Below are positions 32,434-43,767 of a DNA stretch of 64,000 bases, in pieces (position 1 is the first letter of the stretch; every line of letters starts with the position of its first letter). The position numbers and the translations under genes are program-made. This stretch comes from Avena insularis (Eukaryota > Streptophyta > Magnoliopsida > Poales > Poaceae): positions 73,208,253 through 73,272,252 of the forward strand of contig CM042688.1 in assembly GCA_023614405.1 (NCBI GenBank), given 5' to 3'. The notes beneath the pieces are model-generated. The model searched no databases. It was not told where the DNA came from and saw only the letters and a program-made list of their open reading frames with translations.

Positions 32434-34851
32434 ATTGAAGCCGTCTGTGGGAACAGGGAGTGCTGATGTCACGACTTCTTCGGCCCCGTCAACTGCGATC
32501 TACAACTCTACAACAGTGGAGATTCGCCAGCTCTTTGGCGCTTTCGACTTCACCGTCCACACGCCAGCCACTCTTCCAACTTTCGAGTCCGTGGGCAATG
32601 AAATCAGCCTGGCGATTGGGAGCTTTCGCTTCCAGGTCAATCAACTGGGCACGCTTCGCATGCCTGACCAGCCGACGACACCCGCGATTGATCTAGCATC
32701 GTGGTTCCCGCCACCAATCGGCACACTCAGCGAGCTCAACGCCTCGGCAACAGCTGGGAGCATAGACAGTGACAGCAGTCGCAGATCTGATCTAGGTGGC
32801 CTGGCCACAGAAGATGGAGCCTACGGCTCCGGATATGAAAGTTGTGGGAGCAGCAACTTCCTCAATCACTTCATGTGTGTTTTCATCAATGCGGGTGACA
32901 CCGGCGTCAATCGCGAAAACATCGGCACCAGCACTGGACCGACGAACGGCGGTATACCAGTCGCAAACGATGGCCCCACCAATGGTGGCCCCAACAACGG
33001 CGCGCCCACCAATAACGGGACAGGAGGAGAGCCGCATCTCACGATGAATGAGAACACCAGCGAGCGTATGCTAATCAAGCTCAACGACAATGAGTGGGCT
33101 CGCTGTCGAGAAGCTCTACGGGGCAATCATCTACACCCCAACACACCACAGGACATGCTGATGGGCTACCATTGGCTGCTGAAGGAGGAATTCCAGCGCC
33201 AGCAATAGGTGATCGTGCAACTCGAGGCACGAAGAAAGGCGGCGGATGAGTCGAGCCTTCGGCGAGCCGGGATCTCCTCCCATGGAGGATCCTCCTCCAA
33301 AGGCAACGAGTACGTGGCCAACAAGAGACGATCTTGACTGGCCCACCTCATCAACCAGGAGCGCGTAGAAGCTGTGAAAGTCCTCGACTTCAGCTCTATG
33401 ATGGTGGATACGCGAGGCAACATGCTCCCGAAGACGCCGCAAGCTGCGGTGACAGCGGCCACCATGTACCTCCTCAACAAACAATCACCGGCTGGAGATC
33501 CGTGAGCTACCATGCACCAATCTACGATCGCGGGCCTGGGGCTAGTCGAGGCTGCCCTCGATAAAGAACCAACACCAGAGCCAAAGAAAATCAAGGCTCT
33601 GGACAAATACTACTACTCGTACTCCTCTAGTGATGAAAGTCACGATATGTCACAGTGACGTTGCTCACGGCGGCATGACCACGACTATGACACGCGTGAT
33701 GACATCACGCAGTGCAAGGTCGACAAGATGCGGGCAAGGCGTGCTCGTTTGACTGACTCAGAAGAAGACGAGAGGGAGCTCTGCAGCGCCAGATGCTTCA
33801 GTAGGGCCATCAGGCAGAAGCGAATGCCTAAGGGGTTCAAACTCCCATTGGAGAACCCAAAATTTGACGGCCTGTAGGACCTGAAAATCTAGTTGGAGGA
33901 CCACATCTCCTCCATCAGACTGCACGGCGAGAGTCGCAGCACGACCATGCAATGCCTGTAGCTGCAGCTGTAGGGCGCCGCTCGTGCATGGCTCAACAAC
34001 CTCCCACGCGGATCCATTCGCAGTTGGGAAGAGCTGGTCTACAGTTTCGTGCGCAACTTCAAGAGAACTTACAAAAGGCCCACGTCAATCGAAGAACTAA
34101 GATGCTGCCACCAAAGGTCCGGCGAGTCGCTGCGCTCGTACATCCAAAGGTGGTCCATCATCAAAAACTCCACAGAAAACATCTCGGAGGACCACGCAAT
34201 CGACGCGTTCAACGGCGGCGTCCGCCGTATAGAGCTTAGTGAGGAGCTGGGCCACTCGAAGCCCAAAATGATCGACCGCCTGATGGAAATTGTGAATCAG
34301 AGGGCGGACGGAGAAGATTTGGTTAAGAACCACACCTACTCCGACGATGACGACGACCTTGGGCGCAGACATGACCGTCGAGGAAAACATCGAATGCGCG
34401 TCTACGAGGACCGCGACGAAGTCAATATGGTCGCAGCTCGCTACGCCGACAAATGCGACGACAACCGCAACAACGGATATCGCAGTGGTGGATACCGCGA
34501 TAGCAGGAAAACCACATAGGTGTGGCAGTGCCGCACTCGCGAAGAGGCACACGTAACATCTATCCAGGACAAACTGTCCGGACCATGCAACGTGCACTTC
34601 TACATCGACAAACACGACGGCAAGAAAAAGTCCATCCACCTCCTAAAGTACTATCGCGAGTTCCTCAAGATCCACGAAGGCCTAGCTCAGATGAATCGCG
34701 ACGCGATCAACCGGGGCTACGGAGCCGCCCCAGGAGCTGTGGCACATGGAGCTCCTCCACCATCGACCGGACCACCACCTGTGGCTGCGCCAGTCAAGCA
34801 TCATGGAGGCGAGCCGTACCCGCGAGCCGTGGGCAACATGGGGATGATCTA
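32434..34851 (+). pseudogene. gag: E4 gag, multiple stops
   Basis: A largely open frame with at least nine in-frame stops up to 34510 and frame changes. The N-terminal part ends with Gly/Asn-Thr repeats (PTNGGPNNGAPTNN, about 32960-33015). The capsid domain around 33800-34300 reads ARAWLNNLPRGSI, ELVYSFVRNFKRTYKRP and GESLRSYIQRWSIIKN, typical of Tat gags. The stops are TAG where Gln or Trp is expected and TGA where Arg is expected: for example QQ-stop at 33206, TGA at about 33337, 33503 and 33657, and TAG at about 33874, 33889, 33958 and 33971. Confidence 0.78.
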
Positions 34852-34872
34852 AAAAGGACGTCCCTCCAACCG

Positions 34873-35278
34873 AATGCAGAAGGCAATCACCCGGCAAGTC
34901 AATCTGGCGATAAACTCTCCACCTTCCACCACTAAGTACCTCAGTGGAAGCAACTCCTGCATCACCTTCGACAAGCATGACCACCCGCGCCAAGTTCCTC
35001 GTCCAGGCCATTGTCCCCTCGTACTCGAGGCGAAGATTGGGGGCTTCGATATGAGTCACGTCTTCATGGACGGTGGAAGCGGCATCAACCTCATGTTTGC
35101 GAGTACTTTGCGTGCGATGAAGATCCCTCTAACTTATCTGGAAGTTTCAGACACGACGTTCCACGGCATCGTCCCAAGGAAGGGCATATATTCCTGGGCA
35201 AAATCAACCTCGACGTCATCTTCAGCACGCCGCAAAACTTTCGGCGAGAGCGCATCGACTTTGAAGTCGTCGACTAGC
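34873..35278 (+). pseudogene. E4 aspartic protease region
   Basis: Reads LVLEAKIGGFDMSHVFMDGGSGINLMFAS and later VSDTTFHGIVP; DGGSGIN is the retropepsin active-site segment as found in Tat elements. The frame changes near 35175, and the domain end lies in another frame (NLDVIFSTPQNFRRE). It ends at a TAG (35276). Confidence 0.7.
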
Positions 35279-35696
35279 CCTCACAATACCACTCATCCTC
35301 GGACGTGTCGCATTCACGAGGTTCATGGCAGTGCCGCACTACGCCTACATGCAGATGAAAATGCTAGGTCCAAACAATGTCATCACAATCAATGGAAGCT
35401 TCGAGAGGTCCGACAACTGCGACATGGAATTGAACAGAATCTCCCAGTCCTTCTGCATGCAGGAGGAACTTGCAAGATTTAAGGAGTGAACAGACAACAG
35501 TCTGCCTCCCCTCAGTAGGCCAAGTTCACCCGACCTGTCCTTCGACTCGTCGGTACACACGAAGAAAGTCCAGGTCCACCCAACGGACCCGACCAAGACG
35601 ACCCTCATCGCCAACAACTTGAGTTCCGCATAGGAACTCGCGCTCGTCGAATTCAACTGTGAGCACTAGGAAATCTTTGCCTGGTGTCCAGCGGAC

Positions 35697-36679
35697 ATGC
35701 CAGGGGTTCCCAGGGAATTCGCCGAGCACTCACTCAACGTAAATCCAGACGCGAGGCCAGTCAAGCAGATAATACGGCGACTGTTTGAACCAAGAGCAAA
35801 AGCAGTCGGTATGGAGATCAACAGACTCCTCGACGCAAACTTTATACGCGAGATCAAGGAAAGCCCCTGGCTCGCTAACACAGTGCTTGTGCCTAAAAAG
35901 ACACAGATATCCTGCGGATGTGCGTGGACTTCACCCCCTTGAATAAGGACTGCCCAAAGGACCACTTCCCGTTGCCACGGATCGATCAAATCATCAACTC
36001 CACCGCGGGATGCAAGCGCCTTTGCTTCCTCGACGCCTACTTAGGCTATAATCAGATTTGAATGAAGGAGGAATACCAGGAGAAAACAACGTTTACAACG
36101 CCCTTTGGTGTGTTCTGCTACAACACGATGCCCTTTGGGCTAAAAACCGCAGGAGCCACCTATCAGCTGTGCATGCAGGCTTGCCTCAAGAACCAACTTG
36201 GTCACAATATCCAAGTCTATGTGGATGATATCGTCATCAAAACCAAAGAGGAAGCCACGTTAATCGACGATCTCCGCGAGACCTTTGCTAACCTCGACCG
36301 CTACCGGATCAAGCTCAATCCGAACAAATGCGCCTTCAGTGTGCCATCTGGGCAGTTACTCGGGTATCTCATCTCTGCGAGAGGGATCGAGGCAAACCCG
36401 AAGAAAATAAAGGCCATACTGGCCATGGAGAAGTCGAAGAACGTAAAAGGCGTCCAACAGCTGGCTAGGCGAATCATGGCGCTCAGTCGATTCATCAGTC
36501 AAATGGGCGAAAAGGCACTACCCTTCTACCAACTCCGCCGCAAAGCTGAAAATTTTGAGTGGATAGACGAGGCGCAAGAAGCATTCGAAGATCTCAAGCG
36601 TCTACTATCCACCTCACCAGTACTGATGACGCCTTGCGAAAAGGAACCACTGCTACTCTACATCTCTGCCACCAACTAG
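35697..36679 (+). pseudogene. E4 reverse transcriptase, frameshifted
   Basis: The first frame (35697-35942) has GVPREFAEHSLNV and FIREIKESPWLANTVLVPKK, then a frameshift at about 35900. The next frame has CVDFTPLNKDCPKDHFPLP and a TAG at 36058. From 36062 the frame is open: TMPFGLKTAGATYQ, active site VYVDDIVIKT (about 36217-36243), thumb and connection. It ends at TAG 36677-36679, in a position where Gln would be usual (SATN-stop-VVST). Confidence 0.83.
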
Positions 36680-37516
36680 GTGGTCAGCACGGTTCTCGTG
36701 GTGGAACGAGCCGAAGAAAATAAGGTCCACGGGGTCCAGCGCCTAGTATACTACCTTAGCGAGGTGCTCACCCCAACAAAGCAGCGGTACCCGCACTACC
36801 AGAAGCTAGCATATGGCGTCTTCATGACAGCCAGGCGACTACGCCACTACTTCCAGGAACACCCAATCGTGGTGGTAAACGATGCGCCGCTCGGGCATAT
36901 GCTCAATAATCCTGACGCCACCGGACGAGTCGTGCTCTAGGGAATCGAACTGTCTCCACGAGACATCACATATGAGAAGCGCAACGCGATCAAGTCGCAA
37001 GTTCTCCTGGATTTCCTCGTGCACTAGATGGGGAACCAGCTCCCTGACAATCCAAACATGTCCTATCTTTGGACAATCCACTTCGACGGATCCAAGCGAA
37101 AGGACGGAGCTCGTGCGGGTGTCATACTGACATCGCCCCAAGGAGACAAGATGAAATACATTCTGCGAATGCAGTTCACCGCCTCCAATAATGAAGCCAA
37201 ATACAAAGCCTTAATCCATGGGATGCGGATGGTGAAAGCCTGCGACACCAAGAGGCTCATCATCTACGGCGACTCCAAGCTGGTGGTCAATCAAACGATG
37301 CACGAGTGCGACGCACTGAGAAACAACATGATCTCCTATCGCGACCTCTACGACACACTCGAGGGAGACTTTGATGGCTGCGAGCTGCGACATGTAGGCC
37401 GTGAAAGCAACGAAGAGGCAGATCTACTCGCCAACATTGGCTCCACCTCCGCCCCCAAACCACCTGGGTATTCCTCGAGCGCATCTGCGAGCGCTCCATC
37501 AAGCCCAAAGCTCTAG
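36680..37516 (+). pseudogene. E4 RNase H region, with stops
   Basis: Connection part: YYLSEVLTPTKQRYP and YFQEHPIVVV. TAG stops occur at 36938 and 37026. The RNase H fold then reads IHFDGSKRKDGARAG, NNEAKYKALIHGM and YGDSKLVVNQ. The usual Glu of the AEYEA motif is Lys here (EAKYKAL), a G-to-A change at a catalytic position. Confidence 0.75.
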
Positions 37517-37530
37517 AGAAGAAAGCAAGC

Positions 37531-38876
37531 ATGTCAACGGACTCAGGGGCTATGCCACCCAACAAACCAATGGCACTCGACGACATGGAGCTCGATACAG
37601 GACTCGAAGGACCAATAGGGGTCATGATGATCGATCCATCTTGGACACAACCTTACATCACATATCTACTCAGCAAGAGGCTGCCAAATGACCCGATTGA
37701 TGCGCGACACATCGTGCGACGATCCAAGGCATTCGCCCTCATCAACGGCAAACTGTACAAGCACAGCATCACAGGAGTACTTCAACGGTGCGTCACCAAC
37801 AGGGACAGAAGGGCCGTCCTCCTCGACATACATGAAGGCACTTGCGGACACCATGCTAGCAGTCATTCCCTCGTCGCCAAAGCTCTACGAGCTGGATTCT
37901 ACTGGCCCACGGCCATGCACGACGCCAAGGACATCATCTAGCGCTGCAATGCTTGCTAGCGATTCACAGACAAACCACACGCACATGGCGCGGAACTCCG
38001 GCCAATACCATTGGCTTGGACCTTCGCACAATGGGGACCCAACATGGTCGGCAAGCTCCCAAAGTCCTCACGAGGAGGTTATGTTTACCTCTTAGTCGCG
38101 GTCGACAAATTCACCAAGTAGATCGAAGCCATGTCGGTGACGAATCAATCAGGAGCCATCGCTGTCTAGTTCTTCGAGTCCATTGTCTACCGCTTGGAGT
38201 GCCACATAGCATCATCACGGACAATGGGACAGACTTCACCTCTAAGGAGTTCCAGGAATTCTGCGAAAACCTGGGAATCAACATAAGCTACGACTCGGTG
38301 GCTCACCCGCAGACCAACGGTCAAGTCAAAAAGGCCAACGGCCTCGTTTGTGGTGGAATCAAGAAATGACTCCTCCGACCACTCGAACAAGCTGCTGGAT
38401 GATGGCCAAACGAGCTACAATCCGTACTATGGAGCCTGCGCATCACTCCAAATAGCACCACGGGATACACTCCGTTCTTCATGGTGCATGGCGCCGAAGC
38501 AGTGCTACCCGCAGAAGTACGTTACAAAGCCCCACGGGTGGTCGCATACAGCAAGCAGGAGTTAACTCTAGCACTCGAAGACTCCATCGACCTCCTTGAC
38601 GAGGCACGTGAGATAACAGTGGAGAGATCAATGATCTACCAGCAGAGCCTCCGCAACTACCACAGCAGAAGGCTACGCCCTAGATCCTTCGTCGAAGGAG
38701 ACCTGGTCCTGCGACTGAAGCAACAAGGGCATATCAAGATCGAGTCCCCTTGGGAAGGACCTTACGTGATTACAGAAGTAATCCCAGGTGGCACCTATCG
38801 TCTTAAAGATTTTGAGAGCAGAGTCGCATACTCCAACCCCTGGAACATCGTGCAGCTGCGTCGTTTCTACCCCTAG
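37531..38876 (+). pseudogene. int: E4 integrase, catalytic residues lost
   Basis: The HHCC finger is visible (HEGTCGHH; RCNAC with adjacent TAG stops at about 37940 and 37958). The catalytic core is damaged. The first Asp motif reads WGPNMVG, Asn for Asp. The second, SIITDNGTDF, is intact. The third reads NGQVKKANG, Lys for Glu. Both losses are G-to-A. TAG stops stand at 38094, 38119 and 38167 among readable core sequence (AVDKFTK-stop-IEA). Frames change around 38200 and again at about 38370. The C-terminal part from 38481 is open to 38876 (EGDLVLRLKQQGH, NIVQLRRFYP). Confidence 0.82.
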
Positions 38877-39311
38877 TCATTTTTACATTACAAATAAGGC
38901 TATTCAGCCAGGCTACTTAGCCACACATTGTACCTCGTACTATTCTGCGAATAAATAAAGCTGAGTGCTCCAAAACTCTGTGTTTTCCTTATTTTCTTGC
39001 AATATCATCACTCGGAGGGTGCCCACCATTTACACTTTCGTTCTACGAACCAATCGCAGTATCCTGAGTAGCTGACACAATACCAATCGAACCCTTGATA
39101 AACACCAACCCAGTCGCAACACGCCTGACAGGTTGGCAAGGTGCTGAGATAAACACACGTCATGCTAACGAAAAGGAACTGCAGAGTACAATACACTCAA
39201 AAAATATACAAGCTAGCAAGATCTCTACATATCAATGAGTATTAAATACACCCAATACAATCGTACGAACTTTACAACACTTATACATCTATGTGAAGGA
39301 TACAAACTACG
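38877..39311. other. E4 spacer between pol and antisense ORF, with AATAAA signals
   Basis: AATAAATAAA at 38950-38959, about 75 bp after the pol stop, is a plausible polyadenylation signal for the gag-pol transcript. Nothing else is recognised before the antisense ORF's stop at 39312. Confidence 0.45.
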
Positions 39312-40088
39312 CTACTGCTGCATAAGATGAACATTTGTCTCCTCTTCAAAGAAGTCGACGATGTCCTCTGCTGGCCGATCAACCGCCTGGTAGTTCGGCA
39401 CCATGTTCCAGGTCATCCCTTCTGGTGGCGGTGGTGGTCCAGCAGCAACAAATGCTATGTCCACATCTGGCTAATGCAGTCGCACCATAGACAAGGCAGC
39501 CTTGGCACCAGCAACCAGTTGCTGCCGCACGCACTCACGTAGCGCGCTTATATCTCGAAACTTCGCTAGAAGAGCCAACAGGCTTGAAGGGACGATGTCC
39601 AGTGGAAACATCGTCTGATAAATATGCCTAAGGCACGACTGTGCCTTCTTCAAGCATTGAAGCACTCGAGAGGAACGATCCTGCAGGGTCGCCAGCACGA
39701 TCGCATGGTCGTGGTCCACCCAAAAATACCCACTCGCCTGCAGCTGCTCCTGGGTCAGGTTGTTCATTCGAATGGCCACCCGATCCTTCTCATCCCGCGG
39801 ATGACGAGCGCTAACAACTACACCAAGCAAGAGGCAAAGTGTGAAGACAAGGCATCGCCACGACTGACTAAAAGAAAAGATGAGAAGGCAGAAGAGCTAA
39901 CATTTAAACTACTCGTTCAATTGCGCCACTTCCTCCAAGAGTTACTTCTCGCGAGTAGTGGCCTTCTCAGCTTTCGAGTTCCACACATCCATGTTACACC
40001 GGACGATGGGAAACTCACGCTCCAACTACTTAATGCGGTCGCATAGTCGCGAAAGCAACGACAAATCCTCCACCTTTGAACGTAGTTG

Positions 40089-41660
40089 TGATACATTGCA
40101 AATGTATCTATAATTTTTGATGCTCCATGCTTGGTTTTATCTACTTTATTGTGTTTTGTCCGCACTTTGGAGTACTTTTCATATGATTTCTTGGACTAAC
40201 CTATTAACAAGAGCCAAAGTACCAGCTGCCTGTTTTTTGCTGTTTTTGGTTCCAGGAAAGTCAGAAAATGAATATTCTCAGAATTGGATAGGACAAAAGC
40301 TAAAGTGCCTATTTTTCCGGAAGACATCTGGAGCCAGAATACGAGACAAAGAAGGGCTGGGGGCCACACCACTGGCCGCCGGGCCAGGCGGACACGCCTG
40401 TATGCGTGGTCTGGCCGACCCCAACACCCCCTCGGCCTCTCCTTCCGCCTATATATTTCCCTCGAGACCAAAACCCTAAGTACCCGATCAAAAATCCACG
40501 AAGAGTCTCAGAGTGGCCATCTCCATCCCTAGATCGGGAGGGATCAAGCTCTTCTCGACACCGCCGGAGAGGGAATTCACCCTGGAGGCCTTCTTCATCA
40601 TCATGCAAGCCTCCGGTGTGATGCGTGAGTAGTTCATCTCTGGACTACGGGTCCATGTAGTAGCTAGATGGCTGGTTCTCCTCCTTTGTGCTTTCATGTC
40701 TAGATCTTGTGAGCTCCGTTCATGATCAAGATCATCTATTTGTAATTCTGCATGTTGTGTTTGTGGGGATCCGATGGATATTGAGATGCTATTTCAGATT
40801 GATTATTGATTCTATCATGTCTTTGTTATTTGTGATCTTGCATGCTTTTCGTTGTTAGTAGCTATCTTGGCCAAGTAGATGCTAGGAACTCCAAGAGTTA
40901 GTATTTATGCTCGATAGTGGGTTCATGCCTCTAGTAATCTGGGGAAGTGACAGAAATCTATAAGGTACTAGATGTTCTATTGCTACTAGGGAGAAAACAA
41001 CAATCCTTTGTTCATAGAACAATCATATTGTTTACATTACACGCAATTCGTAAAGTAATAATATGTTGCTTGCAACTTAATACTGGAGGGGGTTCGGATG
41101 ATAAACTGAAGGTGGATTATTAGTCATAGATGCAGTTGGATGGCGGTCTATGTATAATGTTGTAATGCCCAATCAAGTTCCAAAGGAGTCAAGATGATTA
41201 GTATATGCTTGTATGCTTTCTCGATGTTTGTCAATTGCCCCGCTGTAATTTGTTCACCGAGCATGTTATCTATCTTAAGGAGAGCCACCTCTAGTGAACT
41301 ATGGACCCCAGTCCTTTCTATTATTTACAATCTACAAACTATTTACTGCTTTGTGTTTACTTTCTGCAAACTATTACTTCCTTCCATTCGATACGTTTAA
41401 TCCTTTGTTTTCAGCAAAACCGGTGAGATTGACAACCTCATCGCAAGTTGGGGGCAAAATTCTGTGGTTGTGTTGTGCAGGTCTCCACGTTGGTACTAGC
41501 ACCGGTAGTGCGCCCTGCCAAGGCTCAGCTAGCAACACCTTTGGGGTGTTTCCTTGCTCCTACTGGTTCAATTAAACCTTGGTTTCATAACTGAGGGAAA
41601 CTTACTGTTGTGCTCATCATACCTTCCTCTTGGGGTTCCCCAATGAGCTCCACATCAACA
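40089..41660 (+). repeat. 5' LTR of E5
   Basis: 1572 bp, starting TGATACATTG and ending ACATCAACA, with TATATAT at 40450-40456. The first about 400 bp (U3) resemble the E1 LTR; the R-U5 part from about 40620 is different and pairs only with 46537-48121. The primer site after it is degenerate (AAAGCGCCATG near 41681). Confidence 0.85.
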
Positions 41661-41855
41661 CCGAGCCATCAAGTATTTTTAAAGCGCCATGTCAAGGAGT
41701 CAAGGACATCTTCACAAGGGGAGTCCCTCATAACCAATCTCTTTACTTTGTTTTTTGTTTTGCTTAGTTTCTTTTTGCTTTGTTTGCTTGTTTCTTTATC
41801 AAAAACACAAAAAAATAGTTTTACAAGTTTTCTTTCTTTATCAAAAACACAAAAA

Positions 41856-43753
41856 ATGACTACTCTTGAAAATACTAAGTTGTGTGACTTCACTAGCACC
41901 AACAACAATGATTTTATGAGCACACCTATTGCTCCACTTGTGCCTAAAGCTACTTTCTTTGAGATAAAACCTGCTTTACTCAATCTGGTATTGGTAATGA
42001 AGATGTTGTTGCCCATCTAAATAACTTTGTTGAACTTTGTGAGATGCAAAAGCATAGGGATATAGATGGTGATATTATTAAGCTGAAATTGTTTCCTTTC
42101 TCTTTGAGAGGAAAAGCTGAAGAATGGTTGAATTCCTTAAATAGGAATAGTATTGATTCTTATACTAAGTGCAAAGATGCTTTCATTGGAAAATACTATC
42201 CTCCCGTTAAGATTATATCTATGAGAAGTGAAATAATGAAGTTTAAACAATCTGATAATGAACATGTTGCTCAAGCTTGGGAAAGAATGAAATCTTTGGT
42301 TAAGAATTGTCCCACTCATGGACTGACTGCTTGGATGATCATCCAAACTTTTATCTAGGATTAAACTATTCTTCAAGGAACCTATTGGATTCTGCTGCTG
42401 GAGGTACCTTTATGACCATTACTTTGGGTGCTGCAACAAAGCTTCTGGATAATATGATGGTTACCTATTTTGAATGGCATACTGAGAGAGCTCCACAAGG
42501 TAAGAAGGTAAATTCTATGGAGGAAACCTCCTCCTTGAGTGATAAGATTGATATTATTATGTCTATGCTTGTTAATGGGAAAGCCCAATCCAAATAATGT
42601 TCCTTTAGCCTCTTTGGTTGCTCAAGAAGAGCAAGTTGATGTGAACTTCATAAGAAATAACAATTTTAGCAACAATGCCTATAGGAATAATTTTGGTAAC
42701 AACAATTATAAGCCATATCCTCCTAACAATGGTAATGCTTATGGAAATTCCTACAACAATAATAGGAGTGCACCCTCTGAACTTGAAGTTATGCTTAAGG
42801 ACTTTATTAGTAAGCAAACTGCTTTCAATAAAACTATTGAGGAAAAACTCTCTAATGCTGAAAGAAATATAGCATCTTTGGCTGAAGCTCAAGCTTCTTT
42901 GAATAAAATGGCTGCTAAACCTGAAACTAATGATAATCCCTTTGCAGCTACTAATGCTATAAAAGTAAGAATTGATGAAAATGTTAGACTATTAGCTGAA
43001 TTACATGCTAAGTGGGAAAGAGAAGATGAAATTGCTAGAAACATTAGTGTTTCTACTATCACTACCACTAGTGTTGAGGCTAGTAATAGTTCTACTACTT
43101 TAAATGATAAATTTGATTTTGATCTTAATGGTTGCAGCATCTCTGAAGTTATTAAGTTCCTACAAAAGCTTGGTAAAAGTCCTAATGCTAGGGCTATGAA
43201 CATGGCTGTTACAAAACACATTACTGATGCTCTCATAAAGATTATAGAAGAAAAGATGAAACATAAAGCTTCTATTCCTATAAAACAGGAAGATGGTTGG
43301 GAACCCATCATTAATATGAAAGTGAATGACTTTGATTTCAAAGCTTTATGTGATCTTGATAGTAGTGTTTCTATTATGCCTAGAAGGATTTATGATATGC
43401 TTGATTTGCCTCCACTTGAAGATTGTTATTTGAATGTCCCACTTGATGATAATGCTAAAAAGAAACTCATGGGGAGTATTAATGATGTTCTTATTATGGT
43501 TAACAATGCCTATGTCCCTATTGATTTCTATGTTTTGGATGTTGGATGCACTGCTTCTTGTCCTATTACTTTGGGAAGACCTTTTTTTAGAACTATTGGT
43601 GCCATTATTGATATGAAAGAAGGCACATTTAGATATCAACTCCCACTCAAGAAAGGTATAGAACACTTCCCTAAGAAGATAGAGAAGTTTTCTTTTGCTT
43701 CTCCTATGAAACCAAAAATTGGTCTTAATGCTTCTTCATTTGAGAACACTTGA
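41856..43753 (+). pseudogene. gag: E5 gag-protease, frameshifted
   Basis: The ATG at 41856 starts MTTLENTKLCDFTSTNN. A small deletion near 41985 shifts the frame. The capsid domain reads KLFPFSLRGKAEEWLNSL and AQAWERMKSLVKNCP. A second shift at about 42347 leads to SSRNLLDSAAGGTFM, and a third at about 42580 leads into the last open frame (42539-43753). That frame has an Asn-rich stretch, a helical region and a retropepsin-like domain. Its active site reads CDLDSSVSIMP (about 43350-43383), whereas this lineage usually has DLGAS, so the catalytic loop is altered. LGRPFFRTIGAIID marks the end of the protease fold. The gag is a different lineage from E1's. Confidence 0.83.
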
Positions 43754-43767
43754 TTCTTCTTGTTTCT

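Noticed and set aside
32866..33126. - strand ORFs opposite E4 gag
   Set aside because: They are shadows of the gag reading frame with no conserved motif and break at the same positions as the host sequence.
40084..40088. AGTTG as a target duplication for E5
   Set aside because: No AGTTG follows the right LTR at 48121 or the primer fragment at 48148.
40117..40621. Overlapping ORFs in the E5 LTR
   Set aside because: They lie wholly within LTR U3/R and are not preserved in the partner LTR at 46537.
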